Assembly (NCBI GenBank): GCA_003993805.1
Contig: RSEF01000001.1
Coordinates: 68,540,124-68,604,123 of the forward strand
DNA length: 64,000 nt
Direction of reading: 5' to 3'
Source: Himantopus leucocephalus
Lineage: Eukaryota > Chordata > Aves > Charadriiformes > Recurvirostridae
Shown here in pieces: positions 12,601 through 23,379 of this stretch. Every line of letters starts with the position of its first letter. Within the stretch, counting starts at the first letter, position 1. The translations under genes and the position numbers were made by a program. The notes under the pieces were generated by a model. The model ran no database searches. It was not told where the DNA came from and saw only the letters and a list, made by a program, of their open reading frames with translations.

Positions 12601-15600
12601 TCCCTTGTTTCCTTAGATGTGTTATAATTTAAAGAGGTATCAAATTTTGAGACTTCAGATTTTATAGCTGCCACTGTGAACAGCTATGTGGAATGCACAG
12701 TCAACTCAAGTCCATCCAGAAATGTAAAGGCATTGGATTCTATTCATATTTTGCTGTGATAGCTAAAAAGTGCATCTGAGGAATTTAGCAGTTACAGGAA
12801 AGTCAAGTTCAGAAAGGATGGATAAAGGGATAGGACTTTTGAGTATACAAGGTTATCAAAGACTTCGGTGTCTTTCTGGAGCTGAATGCAGTTATGTAGT
12901 TATAAACACTGTTTTTTGGCATCTCCCCTACGTGTAGGTGCACTTTTAAGAGGGCCCGTTGAAACGAAGTATATTAATAAGGCTTATAATTCCCCCTTCT
13001 AGAGAGAAAACACAGCTCTAGCCAAAAGTCCTCAACTGGAGATGGTGATGAATTGGAACAGATCTGTTTATATCATCTGTACAGAAGTTGTGGCTTTAAA
13101 GGTACGTTGTGACTGTAGCAAGTCCAGTCTATTTTCCTTTTCTCATAAAGAGAAAGTGATAGACATCTTTCACAGAAAGGGGAAATGTCAGAGCTTATGC
13201 TTATCTTTAGTTAAATCTCATTGTCATCTTGAGTGCTGGTGGGAAAGTGTTTGACCTACCTGGTATACCAAGCAAAGGAGCTGTTTTGTTTTACTCTGAA
13301 ATGTATCAGCTTGTGTTGGAGATTCGCTGCTCCGTCTGTGTTCACCTAAGGTATTGCTGAATTATAGGGGTTCTATTTCCAAATAGCTACAAAAGATAGT
13401 GTGAATTCTGCATTCTTCCTTGTTTCTTCTAGCACTCTTCTGTTCCGTCTATCTGAGCTGTCTCCCTTTCAAAATGTTCCAACTTGTCCAGGAAAAAGGC
13501 TGCTGTGCCAGCTTTCTTCTTGTCCTTTTGTCATCCTTTTCCTTCTTGATGTTCTTGACCTATAGTAGCTCCCTGATGTACTGCACGCCTTCTCATATGA
13601 ACTGTGTGGTGCAGTCTCCTCGACTTTCCCTGTAGTTAAGTTGCCTGTTACTCTACTACGAAAGCTAGCCTCAAGGTCCTGCATATGTGTACTGGTGATG
13701 TGATCTTCACTCCTATTGAGAAGTGACTGCATACTGACTCTTCAAATGATTTCTGAGTAACACTTGTGATACCTGGGCCACCGCTACCGCTACTCTTGTA
13801 CCTGATGAGGCCTGGACCCTTATAGAATTCTGGAAGTCTCTAAATGAGCTACCTCCTATCCTAAAACTAAGCACTGGTGGGTTTTGTTTGGTTTTTTTGT
13901 TTGTTTGTTTTTCCTCAGTTACACCACTTAGTCCCGAAGTGCTTAAGCATAGGTTGAGTCTACGCTGTTATTCTATATATGAAATAATAGCCTTGTGATC
14001 TCGATTCATTGTAAATTTTTGTCTCTGAAAACTGAGAAGACAGAACAGTTCTTCATCACTGAGCTCCTGCTAGCAATTTTGATGCACAGGGAGAATCTAG
14101 TAGGTATAGAAACTGAACATCTGCCTACGCTCAAAAATTAAGTTTTGCTTGCTCAAGCTGAAAAATTCTGAACTATTGCTTGTAATGTTTCTATAGGTGA
14201 ACACTTTCCATAGCTAATGCATTTGATACTTTCACCAGCTAGGTGTACAGCCCTGAGATGTTGGAGTTCTTCTCATAGCCTGTAAAAATAATGCACCTNC
14301 CTGTAAAAATAATGCCCCTCTTTTTTTTTTTTTTTTTTTTAAACTTTTATAGACAAGTGTATCAGAACTCATTTTCACTTGCCATATAGATGGCAGATCT
14401 CTGATGGTAATACCTGGAAGGACTTGAAGAATATGGAAGAAATAGAAAAAGCGTATTGTGACCCCAAGAACACCAGGTATAAACTCTTACAAAATTTAAT
14501 AATGTTTGGACTTTGCTGTATTGGACCAGGTCCTCAGTGGCTATAAATTGCTACGATTCTATTGCAGTCATCTCATAAGTAGCTTCATTCGGTATTCCTC
14601 TACTGACCTCACTTTGTTGATCTACTGTTGCTGGAGATCTGATCCATTGTGACTTACTTATGCCCGGAGTCTGTATGTGACCCTCTGGGTTACCGTACTG
14701 GGTATGGCTGGAATGGAGTTAACTTCTTCATAGCAGCCCATGTAGCGCTGTGTTCTGGATTTGTGACTAAAACAGTGCTGGTAATGCACCGATGTTTTAG
14801 ATGTTGCTGAGCAGCACTTGCCCAGTCGAGGCTTTCTCTTTTTCCCACTCTGCCCTGCGCCTCCGCAGTGGGTAGGCAAAGGGTGAGCCAGGGGTTGGGA
14901 GAGGATCAGCGGGGACAGCTGACCTGAACTGCCAAAGGGATCTCCCGTACCATATAATGTCATGCTCAGCAATAAAACCTGGGGGAAAGGAAGAAGAAGG
15001 TTGGGTTTTTGGTTTCCAAGGTGGCTGCTGTTTGGCAGCTGGCTGGGCATTAGACTGCCTTTGTGAGGCGATGAGCGATTTGTTTTGCTTTCTTTATTTC
15101 TCTGTTGGTTTATTTATACCCCTTCCCCCTTCGTCACCTGTTGAACTGCCTTTATATTGACCCACAATTTTTCTGGCTTTTGCCCTTCTTATTTTCTGGC
15201 CTCTGTTGGGCAGGGCAGGGCAGGGGAGTGAGCGAGTGGCTGTGTGGGTACTTGGGTGCTGGCCAGGGTCAATGCACGACAATTATTTTATGTGACTAAC
15301 CCATAGACTCTAGTATTCTTGGCTGTGAAAAAATGTATAAATACTTCCTACTGCTACTACCATAGGAAGTCTTAATCCTCACTAAGAATGGCTGGAAAAC
15401 TGCAGAGAATGGTGATTTTATCAAAAGTACTTGTGGGAATCTGTCTTTGGTTAGAGCTTGTCAATACACAGCTTGACCCCATAATTAAAAGTAACCTTCT
15501 CTTTCGGAGGATGGAAAGGTAGCATAAGATTTGCCCCTCTCGTTCCCTTGCCCCCCAGCTCCCTTCCCCCCCAGTCCATATTGTGGAATGGGTAGAATAG

Positions 15601-18600
15601 CTTATGTATCTGGAGAGAGAGATACTCCTGGGTGCAGAGAACCATTAAGAATATGGAAATACCTTTAAGAGTTTGGAACTGGTTATGTAGCACAAAGAGC
15701 GTATTGGAAGGGACTCATACCAGTATGCTGTGTCACATGCTGGAGAATTCACCTAGCCCTCTTAGGTTATGTTAGAGGCTCTTTGAAGCCGCGCTTAAGT
15801 TGTGAGTGTTCTGTTTAGAATATAATTGGTTAGCAAGAAGGTGGCAGTGTATGTTTTCCACTGTTTCTGTTTGTCTTATGTAACTCACTGATTTATGAGT
15901 TGATAATGGTTACTGCGCATGGAACCAATATGAGATGTAATGCTGTAATGCAAAATACATACAAACACAAGACAGAACTGGGATTGTTGTGGAAACTGCA
16001 GGCTTGTGTCCTGCTTTTGAGTGATGTTGACTTAATTTGCAAATTTGTGGTGGGCTTCTGACCCTATGCGTAAAGCTTCACAAACAGTTCTGATTTTGTT
16101 TTTCCTCCATTTTTTTATAGATTTAATAATGGTGTTACTGAAAGTGGCCTTGTCTTGTCGCGTATCTGTTTTGTGAATATGTGCTGTGGGTTTGCAAAGG
16201 TTAGACGTCTTTCTACAGCCTCCTCTGTGACCAAACCCCCTCACTTCATTCTTACAACAGAATGGATCTGGTATTGGAAAGATGAATACGGCCTGTGGCA
16301 GGAGTATGGAAAAGAAGTAAGTGTGGAGAAATGGGGAGACTCTCAACTATGTGTTAAAAGTGCAGAACTACTGAAATTACACAGCATTTATATCCTCCCC
16401 TCTTTTGTCACCCTCTCCTTTCCTTCCTCTCGCTCATACTGTACAGATGGACTTTAGAGGCCTAATGGGATCTTTTCCCTGAGAATTTAACTGGTTCATG
16501 TAGGGAAGTGCTAACTGGTGAGTCACAAAAATTATTGACGGATAATTCTTCAGTGAGTCATGTCAGATAGGATCACATTAATACATTCTTTTCACTGCTC
16601 TTGACTGAAACGTTCTTTTCTGAGGTTCCAGTAGTACTTTGTGGGTCTTTGCTAAGGTCTGGTTGGTTAATGTGCAGTCTCAGTAGTCGTGTTCATCGCA
16701 TGCACTTTACAATGTAAGTTTAGGCTTCATAACACTGCTTGGTTTGTTTTAGGGGCAGTTTCAACTGCTTCATATGTAGCTTTTGCCTCATAGCCACTAT
16801 CATGTGCAAAGGCTGATACATACTGCAGCCACCATACTGTATGGCAGTTGTTGGTTATTAAACTTGCTTGTATATAACAGACCAGAAGAATCTCTTTTTT
16901 TTTTTTTTCTCTGGTTTTGGCCTGACAGAATAATGATCACGCAGCTGCCACTGTCTCCAGCAATGACCTGGAGAAAGCTTATATAGGCGAAGGTTCTCCA
17001 AAGCTGAACTTCAAAGCTGGAAGACATGACTATGAACTCGATTTTGGAGGTATATTCCATTTGCTTTGGGGTTTTCTTTTGTTTTGTTTCTCTCCCTTTC
17101 CCTCCCTCCCTTTCTTCCTCCCGGGTCTCTCCTCTACATTAGGAGATAGGAGAGAGAAATTTGAACTTTGAACTGCAATGCTTACAGAGACAGAACTTCT
17201 ATCAAAGTTTTCAGGATAAGAGCTGTTCACATAAGCAAAGTAGTATCGCTATGCCTCCAGACCTTTTATTTTTGAGAAGTTCTTGTGCTTAGTTTCAAAA
17301 TGTCTGTCAGCAAGTCAAAGTGTGACATTGCCGTTGATGCTGGCACCGACACAAATGGTGAGAAACTTCTGGAAGGCTTGGCAAGCCAGCTTCCGGTCTG
17401 CGTTAATTGCTGGCTTGCAGAAAAATGAATACTTGGGCAAGGTGTGGGGTCCAGACAATCCTTAGCATTGCAATATTTATGTAGCTATTTTCTTTTTGTA
17501 GCTCTGCCTGTCTGGAAAGGCTGAGGAAATACCTTCACTATGTCAAAGTAGGAAGATGTGTTTTCCAAGAGTTCAGGAAATTTAAGCCACTTGTGATGGC
17601 ACTGTCCTCTCTGAGCTGTTGCCTTTCCAGGTATCCTCTTCAAAAATCATGGGGAACAGTGGTGGTGGTAATCAGCCTGCCTAGACTGTCATTTTGGTGT
17701 AGTCGCCTTTGATTTAACTCTCCATTGCTATCTCACGTGATACGTTGTTTGTGATTTAATTGAAAGCAATGCTGTAATATTCTCTATAGGCTGGGGAAAT
17801 TTGTCTGGCCTAGAAGAGGAAATTCCAACCCTTTTGTAAGGTTTGAGCTTTTTTAGTAACTTAGGCAAACCTGTGCAATGTAGACATCTTCCAAAACTTA
17901 GTTTCTAGGCTTGGTGGTGCCAAGAGGTTTTTTGTTTGTTTGTTTTCTTCCTTTGTATATCTCTCTCTGAAGATGAGGCCTCATTCTGCTGGCTGCTACT
18001 GACTCTTAGTTGCTAGTATGATGTGGCAGTAGCTTGAGTTTCCAAGAGTTTTCCAAGAGTTTCCAAGATCCAGGGAGTATGTCTCTAAAATTCAGATTGC
18101 TGTGACTTGTTTCTGTTGGTTGTTAATAAAAATGAATGGCCTGTGGTAGCTCTTAGGTTGCGTTTATAGGGTTTGAAACCTACAAATACATGTAGGAAGA
18201 CAGTATCTTGATTGCAAAATGAGAAGGAAGGGATGCAATCCATGGAGCAAAAGTAGATACTTATTTTACAATAAGTTAAGTGTGGCTGATGGAACAGTGT
18301 CTTATCATTCCTTCTAAAGTTAAGAGCAAAACTGAAACTAAAATCTGTCTTGGTGGTTTATACAGATAGACTGTGGGTTCTACATCCTGCTCTGACTTCC
18401 CTTTGCATAGCAAGAAAAAAGCTCAGTGCCTTTTTTGTCAACATTTTTGACAAAACTCCTTAGTGGCAAATTTTGCTGCAGTGTGAAGGCTTTCTGAAAC
18501 ATCTTTCTGATTATTCAGTTGTTTTTTTTTTTTTTTTTCCCCAGCCATGATTCAGAAGAACCTTCGCTACACAACAGAGAGAGAGATTTGCAGAAGACCT

Positions 18601-21600
18601 AAATTTGTCTCTCAAGCAGAGGTAGAAAAGACAAGAACAAGGTAAACTGCAACTGCTCATTCTGAGGCGATGGATTTAGTGCATTGTGAATGCAGTGTCT
18701 TCCAAGGGTGTTAATAAGGTGAAGGAGTAGCTATTAAGGCAATTGTAAAAAAAAATTGAGAGGGGAAAGGACATGTCTAGCTGCGGCAGTATTGCAGCTT
18801 GGCCAACAGTTTTCAAGCGACTCAGGAGCCTTGGGGATGAAGGAAGTTTGGGCTTGGTCACAGAAAGTGTGGAAGCGTAGAAAATAATTCAACATGTAGC
18901 AATGTTGCAGGGAGCTGCTGATTAGAGGGAGCTATCTTATTAGAGCAGCTGATACAGATGGAAGCAATAACATTTATGCATACTAGCCCTTTCTGACATC
19001 TGAGGTCAGTAATTTTCAAGCCTCAGTACAAGTTTAGAAACAATTATTTTGAGAAAAACCAGTCAGTCTGAGAAGAAAGTAGTATTTGTTACAGGTGGAG
19101 CAAAAGGTGGGAATCTGCAAGGGGAGAAGTTTTATATAATTGCATGTAACAGCCAACATTTTTTTACACATTCCCTTGCAGCACACAATGCTTGCTTAAA
19201 CAACACTAAACACACTAATTAAAATTTGGGTGGAAGTAGAGGGGAGGGCTGTATCAATCCTGTTTCTGTCATACTGACAAATAATAGGATGAGTGGAAAT
19301 GGGTTCAAGTTAAGCCAGGTGAGGTTTAGATTGGATATTAGGAAAAATTTTTTCACTGAAAGTGTTATCCAACATTGGAATAGGCTGCCCAGGGAGGTGG
19401 TGGATTCGCCATCCCTGGAGGTGTTTAAAAAAAGAGTAGACATTGTACTTGGGGACATGGTTTAGAAGTGGTTTTTGTTAGGTTAGGTTAATGGTTGGAC
19501 TTGATGATCTTAAAGGTCCCTTCCAACCTCAACAATTCTATGATACTATGATACTGGATGCATTTTTATTTGTCTACCCCAGTGTAGTAGAGCTTTTATG
19601 TATCCATTCAACTGTTTGCAACTAGGAGAACTACTTTCATGTTTAGTTCAGTGTATATCTAATTTCGTTTTTTCTCATTTGGCATCTTGCTTCCTGCCAT
19701 AAGTCTTGACATGATGATTTGGAACAAATATTTTAATGCACTGAACTGAAAAGACAATTTTGAAATATTTCTGAATGTGTTCAGTTGCTTATATTCTCCT
19801 TAAACTTGGCAAAAATGCTTAGTGTCATATGTATATAAAATGTAGGGATTTGTTTGGTTTTAATTACCTATTTGTAATATCTTGTAATGTACAGGGGCTT
19901 TAAACATACAGAAGAGTTTAAAGGCATCCCAGCTCACTGGGACAAATCTGCCCTGCCTGAACTGGGATTCAAGGTTTGGAACTTTTTGTTTTTTCTTTTT
20001 ATCAGCTTTGTTGCATACAGGTTTGTTACATCACAAGATCAGTTTTTCTTGTGCCTTTGTAGATGACTGTTTCTTATGTAACATAATGCAGAGGTGTTGG
20101 TAAATTTGAGCCTGATACCACACTGGACACACCTAGAGGTGAAACTAGACCCAGATTTAAACTAACAAATGGAGGCAGTATAACCATGGCAACATTGACT
20201 TTCACTGCTACTATTCATCCCTTTCCTTGGCAAATTTGCCTGAAGCTTATGCAGTATTAGCAAGACTGTTACTGGTGCCCAAGATACTTAGCTTTGAAGC
20301 CCAACATGTGCTGAAGCATCAGAGATAAATCACGCCTCTCAACTTCAGGGTAGCCATTCCCTGAGCTGTATATAAGTAGACTTGTATGTCTGTGGAGCAT
20401 TGCTGAAATCAACAGAGTTCAAGCTGGGATCGTTTATTAAAATGCACCATAACTCCAGTGGAGTGAACTTGTTTAGCTTTGTAATAAGCCCAGTTGATAT
20501 CTGCATGGTTTATCTTTGCTAACTTCCTGCCTGCCTCCACCACCACCTCTGTCAACTCTAGTAACTATACCTACAGAAAAGATCTTCTTATATGAAGCTT
20601 GAAAATTACTAACTTGCAAAATGCAAATCCTCAAGAAATTGTCAGTAAAAAGTAGGAAATGCTAACATTGCCATTCTTGATGTTCCTAGGGAAAACATGG
20701 AAGTAGAAAACTTTGCTTACTTTCAGGACTGTCATGTAATTAACTGATTTTTGGCAGCGTGTCCCTACTCTTCCCTAAAATGGTTGCTCAAATAAAGCCT
20801 TTTCAGTTTATTTAAAAACCTAACAGGCAGCGCAGTTTGTGTTCACTGGCTGTAGGGAGTATAAACTATAAAGATTTAAAAAGCGTGGGTGTAGAGGTGG
20901 TCTTTGATTTGCTGCAACATAAATTCTCTGTCTTTTTTTAATTTATGTGCTCGTTTATTCTATGTGTTTAGGTACTTGTTTGATATATGCATGCAAATGT
21001 ATCTTGGCCCAAATATTAAAAGGGGCTGGGTGGCTGCACAGAAACGTGCAGCTCCTTTAATGTCCTGTGAGAGAGCAACCTGTGAGTCTCAAACCCCAGG
21101 AGTTAATGTTCCCTAGGTAAAAGCTCACTTTTACAGAGCAGGGATCTCTAATCTGCCTTTTTTCCAAGAGTATTTTTGCTGCTCGTACCTCAGCTTCACA
21201 GAAAATACTTTAAAGGTCTGAGTAGTGCACTAGGTAGGGTGGCTTTGTTACGGTTTAGTAGAAGATGAGAGTAGCTTTTTAATCTTTGCCTTACAGCTGA
21301 TTGAGCTTGACAGTTCATCTGAAGAATACCAGAAAGTCAAGGTGGACTTTCAACGCACAATGCCCAAAACAGTTATTAAAAGGATTTGTAGAGTTCAGAA
21401 CCCATCTCTCTGGGAACTGTATCAATGGTACGTGTAAAATACTGCTCTGGTATGTGTGCATGAAGTTTGTTGTTTCTGCAGTTAGCTGTGTGCTAAAGAT
21501 AGACACACACATTCCTGAAATGCAGCTGCATTTAAGAATCTGCTTCCACTCCCCCACTGAAATACTGAGCCAGGATCAATATGTAGATAAAGAGGTGTCA

Positions 21601-23379
21601 ACAAAACCAACTCAGTCAAGACACAGAGCTTAGAATACTCAGATGAGCTTTGCAGGAGGAATTCTTGCTCCTGAGTAAGTGGTTCTGACTTCTGCCAGGC
21701 CTGTGTCCAGGACAGCTGCCTTCCACTGAAGCCTTGAAGCTGGTAATCTGTCACATCTGGCACAAACACTGGTTTGTAGCTGGTGAAAACTGAAACAGCC
21801 TTTAAAACTAAATGCAAAACTCACTGAGGGAAAGCCTTAATATGAATTCCTGTGTTTAAAAAAAAATGCTAAGATTCCTCCCCCTCTCCCAATAGGCAGT
21901 GAATAAAACAGAGCATTTTTATTATTAAATATTTGGAGGCATTTGTGTATAATGAAAGTATGTTTGTACGCAGCTAGACAGCAAGATACCCTGTGTGCCC
22001 AAAGTTTAGGCCTTAACATGAGGATTTTCAGAATGTACCCTTTGTGTAAAATTGTCTCTGAGTGCTAGTATGGCTGGAACCTGTCTGGGTATAGCCACTG
22101 TGGAACTGCAAAGATTCTGCTTCTTATTGCAGGCAGAAGGAACAAATGCAGAAGAGCAGTGGTGGAAAGGCTGTGGATGAGCGATTTTTATTTCATGGGA
22201 CCAGTAAAAAATACATTGATGCCATCTGTCAGCAAAACTTTGACTGGAGGATCTGTGGCCTTCATGGGACAGTCTACGGCAAAGGTGGTTTTGCAGCTTT
22301 CATTAATCCTAGACTTGCTAAAAAATTCTCAGTACTTACTGCAGAGGTGTAAAGTTAGAAAAAGGGCATTCAGGCAGTCCAGGGCTTCTCTCTGTGATGG
22401 TGCAGACAACATAGCTGACTTCAGCAATGATTATTTGGAGCTAAGGCATACTGAAAGGCCGTGGCCTCTATGCTTTACTCTGTCCTTGCAAGAAAAGACA
22501 AGTTTAGGAGAGGCCAGCTCTAGGGACGGTTTCTCCTAGAGTTCAGCCTTACTTGTGTTCCAATTTCTCCAAGCTCCTACAGGAAGGCAACGTGGCGCTA
22601 TTTGGGTTTTTTTTTCAGGCACGTAAATGCCATCCTGGTTACAGGCTTTTTGCCTTGTTAGCAAATTATATTCCTTCACATTGTCCTGTGTACACGAAAG
22701 GATCAATCTACGGAGTGGAATAGCCAAGAGACATGCTGATTGACTGACTACCCACCCATCCCAGTGAATACTTTGTAACTCTCAGAAATGTTCTAATGAA
22801 TATTAGTAGCCTCTGTCAGGAGAGGAAGTTGGGTGAGATTGGGGAAGGTGGACCTCTAGGGTCCAGAGGCAATCTTTTTGAGGAATATGGTAACATTTAA
22901 AACATTGCTTGTGTGGCTTTTAAATATGTGTGCTGTGAAAAATACAAGTGTGGCCATTTTCACTAAGAAGGACACACAGGACAAGTGAAGGCTTTGGAAA
23001 GGCCGTTGATGAACTGGATTTTATGAATTCGCTTTCACACTGTATCACTTCCTTCCCTGCAATTTTGGTGTCTTATCAACTCTGTCTTGGTGTGTTTTCT
23101 GCAGGAAGCTATTTTGCAAGAGATGCATCTTATTCTGACAACTACTGCAGTGAAGACTTACACACCAAGACCATGTTTCTGGCACGGGTGCTGGTGGGGG
23201 AGTTCACTCCTGGTAGTAGTTCTTACGTTCGGCCTCCCTTGAAAGACAAACAAAACTTCTATGACAGTTGTGTGAATAGCTCTTCAAACCCTTCTATCTT
23301 TGTCATCTTTGAGAAGCAGCAGATTTATCCAGAGTATCTCATAGAATACATTAACCAGGCATTCACAAAAATGGTATAG
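9290..23379 (+). CDS. PARP12: PARP12, zinc-finger mono-ADP-ribosyltransferase (12 coding exons, complete)
   Basis: Joined exons: 9290-9603, 10516-10651, 11713-12007, 13003-13101, 14353-14476, 16121-16316, 16929-17049, 18545-18641, 19895-19973, 21297-21427, 22133-22284, 23105-23379. All junctions are GT-AG and keep one frame of 2019 nt (672 residues plus stop), against 701 in human. Order: N-terminal helical/winged-helix-like part (1-70), CCCH fingers (about 74-112, 152-195, 270-288), WWE modules (about 293-323 and 371-428), PARP catalytic domain (about 485-672). The catalytic triad is His552 (FHGTS), Tyr584 (SYFARD) and Ile646 (PSIFVIF). Ile in place of Glu marks mono-ADP-ribosylation. In mammals PARP12 is interferon-induced, restricts RNA viruses, and acts at Golgi and stress granules. 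The start has a good Kozak context (GCCATGG). The C-tail is about 15 residues shorter than human. The ISRE upstream fits interferon control. Related ZC3HAV1 is excluded by the overall match to PARP12. Confidence 0.96.
9828..9953. other. Assembly gap (126 N)
   Basis: A run of N between a G/A-rich stretch and a long poly-A tract in PARP12 intron 1. It does not touch coding sequence. A single N also sits at 9619 within a G-run. Confidence 0.99.
9966..9998. repeat. Poly-A tract
   Basis: An almost pure A run just after the gap. It is low complexity and may explain the assembly break. Confidence 0.9.
10149..10167. repeat. (GT)n microsatellite
   Basis: About nine GT units in PARP12 intron 1, directly after a G-run. 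Confidence 0.95.
10516..10651 (+). CDS. PARP12: PARP12 exon 2
   Basis: Acceptor TTGTAG|G, donor GAG|GTGAGT. Residues 105-150: completes the first CCCH finger (Cys108, His112), then a leucine-rich helix ([20 protein letters not shown]) close to the human sequence. Confidence 0.95.
10783..11348 (-). mobile_element. Solo LTR of an avian endogenous retrovirus (intron 2)
   Basis: Read on the minus strand it runs from TACTGGATCTGGCTAGGATG (near 11348) through AGTTAACTTTCTTC, a TGCTGAGCAGTGCTTG block and a promoter region, to GGGGAGTGAGTGAGGGGC and GTGCTTAGCTGC near 10790. This is the pattern of a widespread avian ERV LTR family whose members start TGTCCTGG... and end ...CCACGACA. No gag/pol/env remains next to it, so it is a solo LTR. 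It is clearly diverged and both ends are worn. Boundaries are approximate and the family is identified from memory. Confidence 0.8.
11713..12007 (+). CDS. PARP12: PARP12 exon 3 (tandem CCCH zinc fingers)
   Basis: Acceptor CCCAAG|GTC, donor AAAG|GTAAAT. Residues 151-248. Contains C165-x5-C171-x3-H175 and the complete C177-x7-C185-x5-C191-x3-H195 finger, the RNA-binding module shared with ZC3HAV1. The 3' part holds a 30-bp in-frame duplication (11932-11991) encoding [10 protein letters not shown] then [10 protein letters not shown]. The human sequence, as I recall it, has a single copy here. Confidence 0.95.
11932..11991 (+). repeat. PARP12: 30-bp in-frame tandem duplication in PARP12 exon 3
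   Basis: Two adjacent 30-base units begin AGGAATATGTACGAC and AGGAACATGTATGAC. They encode two copies of RNMYD followed by diverged pentapeptides (residues 224-243). First halves are well conserved; second halves have drifted. Confidence 0.85.
12553..12568. repeat. (GT)n microsatellite
   Basis: Eight GT units in PARP12 intron 3. Confidence 0.9.
13003..13101 (+). CDS. PARP12: PARP12 exon 4
   Basis: Acceptor TTCTAG|AG, donor AAAG|GTACG. Residues 249-281: serine-rich linker ([11 protein letters not shown]), then the start of a finger, C270-x7-C278. A second AG two bases further in would shift the frame, so 13003 is preferred. Confidence 0.93.
14279..14320. repeat. 21-bp tandem duplication containing an N
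   Basis: CCTGTAAAAATAATGC occurs twice in adjacent 21-base units in PARP12 intron 4, with the ambiguous base 14299 ending the first unit. A poly-T run follows and exon 5 starts shortly after. This may be a real slippage repeat or an assembly join artefact. Confidence 0.8.
14353..14476 (+). CDS. PARP12: PARP12 exon 5 (WWE module 1)
   Basis: Acceptor TTATAG|AC, donor CAG|GTATAA. Residues 282-322: completes the finger (C284, H288), then the first WWE module with LPYRWQ, the second Trp in NTWKDL, and [12 protein letters not shown] modules bind ADP-ribose-type ligands. Confidence 0.95.
14692..15281 (+). mobile_element. Solo LTR of the same avian ERV family (intron 5)
   Basis: Same family as the copy in intron 2 but on the opposite strand. 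It starts at TACTGGGTATGGCTGG, passes AGTTAACTTCTTCATAGCAG and TGCTGAGCAGCACTTG, has a promoter-like CATATAATGTCATGCTCAGC block (about 14952-14971), a U5-like region with AACTGCCTTTATATTGACCC, then GGGGAGTGAGCGAGTGGC, and ends AATGCACGACA at 15281. No internal retroviral genes. Target-site duplication not recognisable. Confidence 0.85.
16121..16316 (+). CDS. PARP12: PARP12 exon 6 (start of WWE module 2)
   Basis: Acceptor TTATAG|AT, donor GAA|GTAAGT. Residues 323-388. Contains [19 protein letters not shown], nearly identical to human, and the WIWYW...LWQEYG core of the second WWE module. Confidence 0.95.
16929..17049 (+). CDS. PARP12: PARP12 exon 7 (end of WWE module 2)
   Basis: Acceptor GACAG|AAT, donor GGAG|GTATAT. 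Residues 389-428: [14 protein letters not shown] and [12 protein letters not shown], matching the conserved closing strands of the WWE fold. Confidence 0.94.
18037..18068. repeat. Short tandem repeat
   Basis: About three copies of TTTCCAAGAG(T) in PARP12 intron 7. Confidence 0.8.
18545..18641 (+). CDS. PARP12: PARP12 exon 8
   Basis: Preceded by a long poly-T tract ending CCCCAG; donor ACAAG|GTAAAC. Residues 429-460: [20 protein letters not shown], the conserved linker after the WWE modules. Confidence 0.94.
19215..19556 (+). mobile_element. CR1 LINE 3' fragment (intron 8)
   Basis: Sense on +. A short open stretch (19226-19465) encodes the CR1 ORF2 C-terminal signature ([34 protein letters not shown]). 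It is followed by the 3' UTR signature GGACTTGATGATCTTAAAGG / CCCTTCCAACCTCAAC and the terminal repeats ATTCTATG ATACTATG ATACTG. A 5'-truncated copy, as is usual for CR1, and not an independent gene. Confidence 0.92.
19895..19973 (+). CDS. PARP12: PARP12 exon 9
   Basis: Acceptor GTACAG|G, donor AAG|GTTTGG. Residues 461-487: [19 protein letters not shown] and LGFK, leading into the catalytic domain. Confidence 0.93.
21297..21427 (+). CDS. PARP12: PARP12 exon 10 (catalytic domain start)
   Basis: Acceptor TTACAG|CTG, donor CAATG|GTACG. Residues 488-530: [12 protein letters not shown] and the [13 protein letters not shown] helix, typical of PARP7/12/13-type catalytic domains. Confidence 0.95.
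22133..22284 (+). CDS. PARP12: PARP12 exon 11 (catalytic His)
   Basis: Acceptor TTGCAG|GC, donor AAAG|GTGG. Residues 531-581. Carries FLFHGTS with His552, which binds the NAD+ adenine ribose, the [13 protein letters not shown] segment, and VYGKG ahead of the YFA motif. Confidence 0.96.
23105..23379 (+). CDS. PARP12: PARP12 exon 12 (catalytic Tyr and Ile, stop)
   Basis: Acceptor TCTGCAG|GA, stop TAG 23377-23379. Residues 582-672. Tyr584 in SYFARD stacks on nicotinamide. Ile646 in PSIFVIF replaces the Glu of polymerising PARPs, so only mono-ADP-ribosylation is expected. It includes [11 protein letters not shown] and IYPEYLIEY, then a short divergent tail. Confidence 0.96.

Noticed and set aside
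19226..19465. 79-codon open frame in PARP12 intron 8 as a possible exon
   Set aside because: Its peptide is the CR1 ORF2 C-terminus and the CR1 3' end follows directly, so it belongs to the retrotransposon.
22146..22352. Open frame continuing past PARP12 exon 11 into intron 11
   Set aside because: Exon 12 joins in phase at AAAG|GTGG to give KGSYFARD. Continuation would lose the catalytic Tyr.
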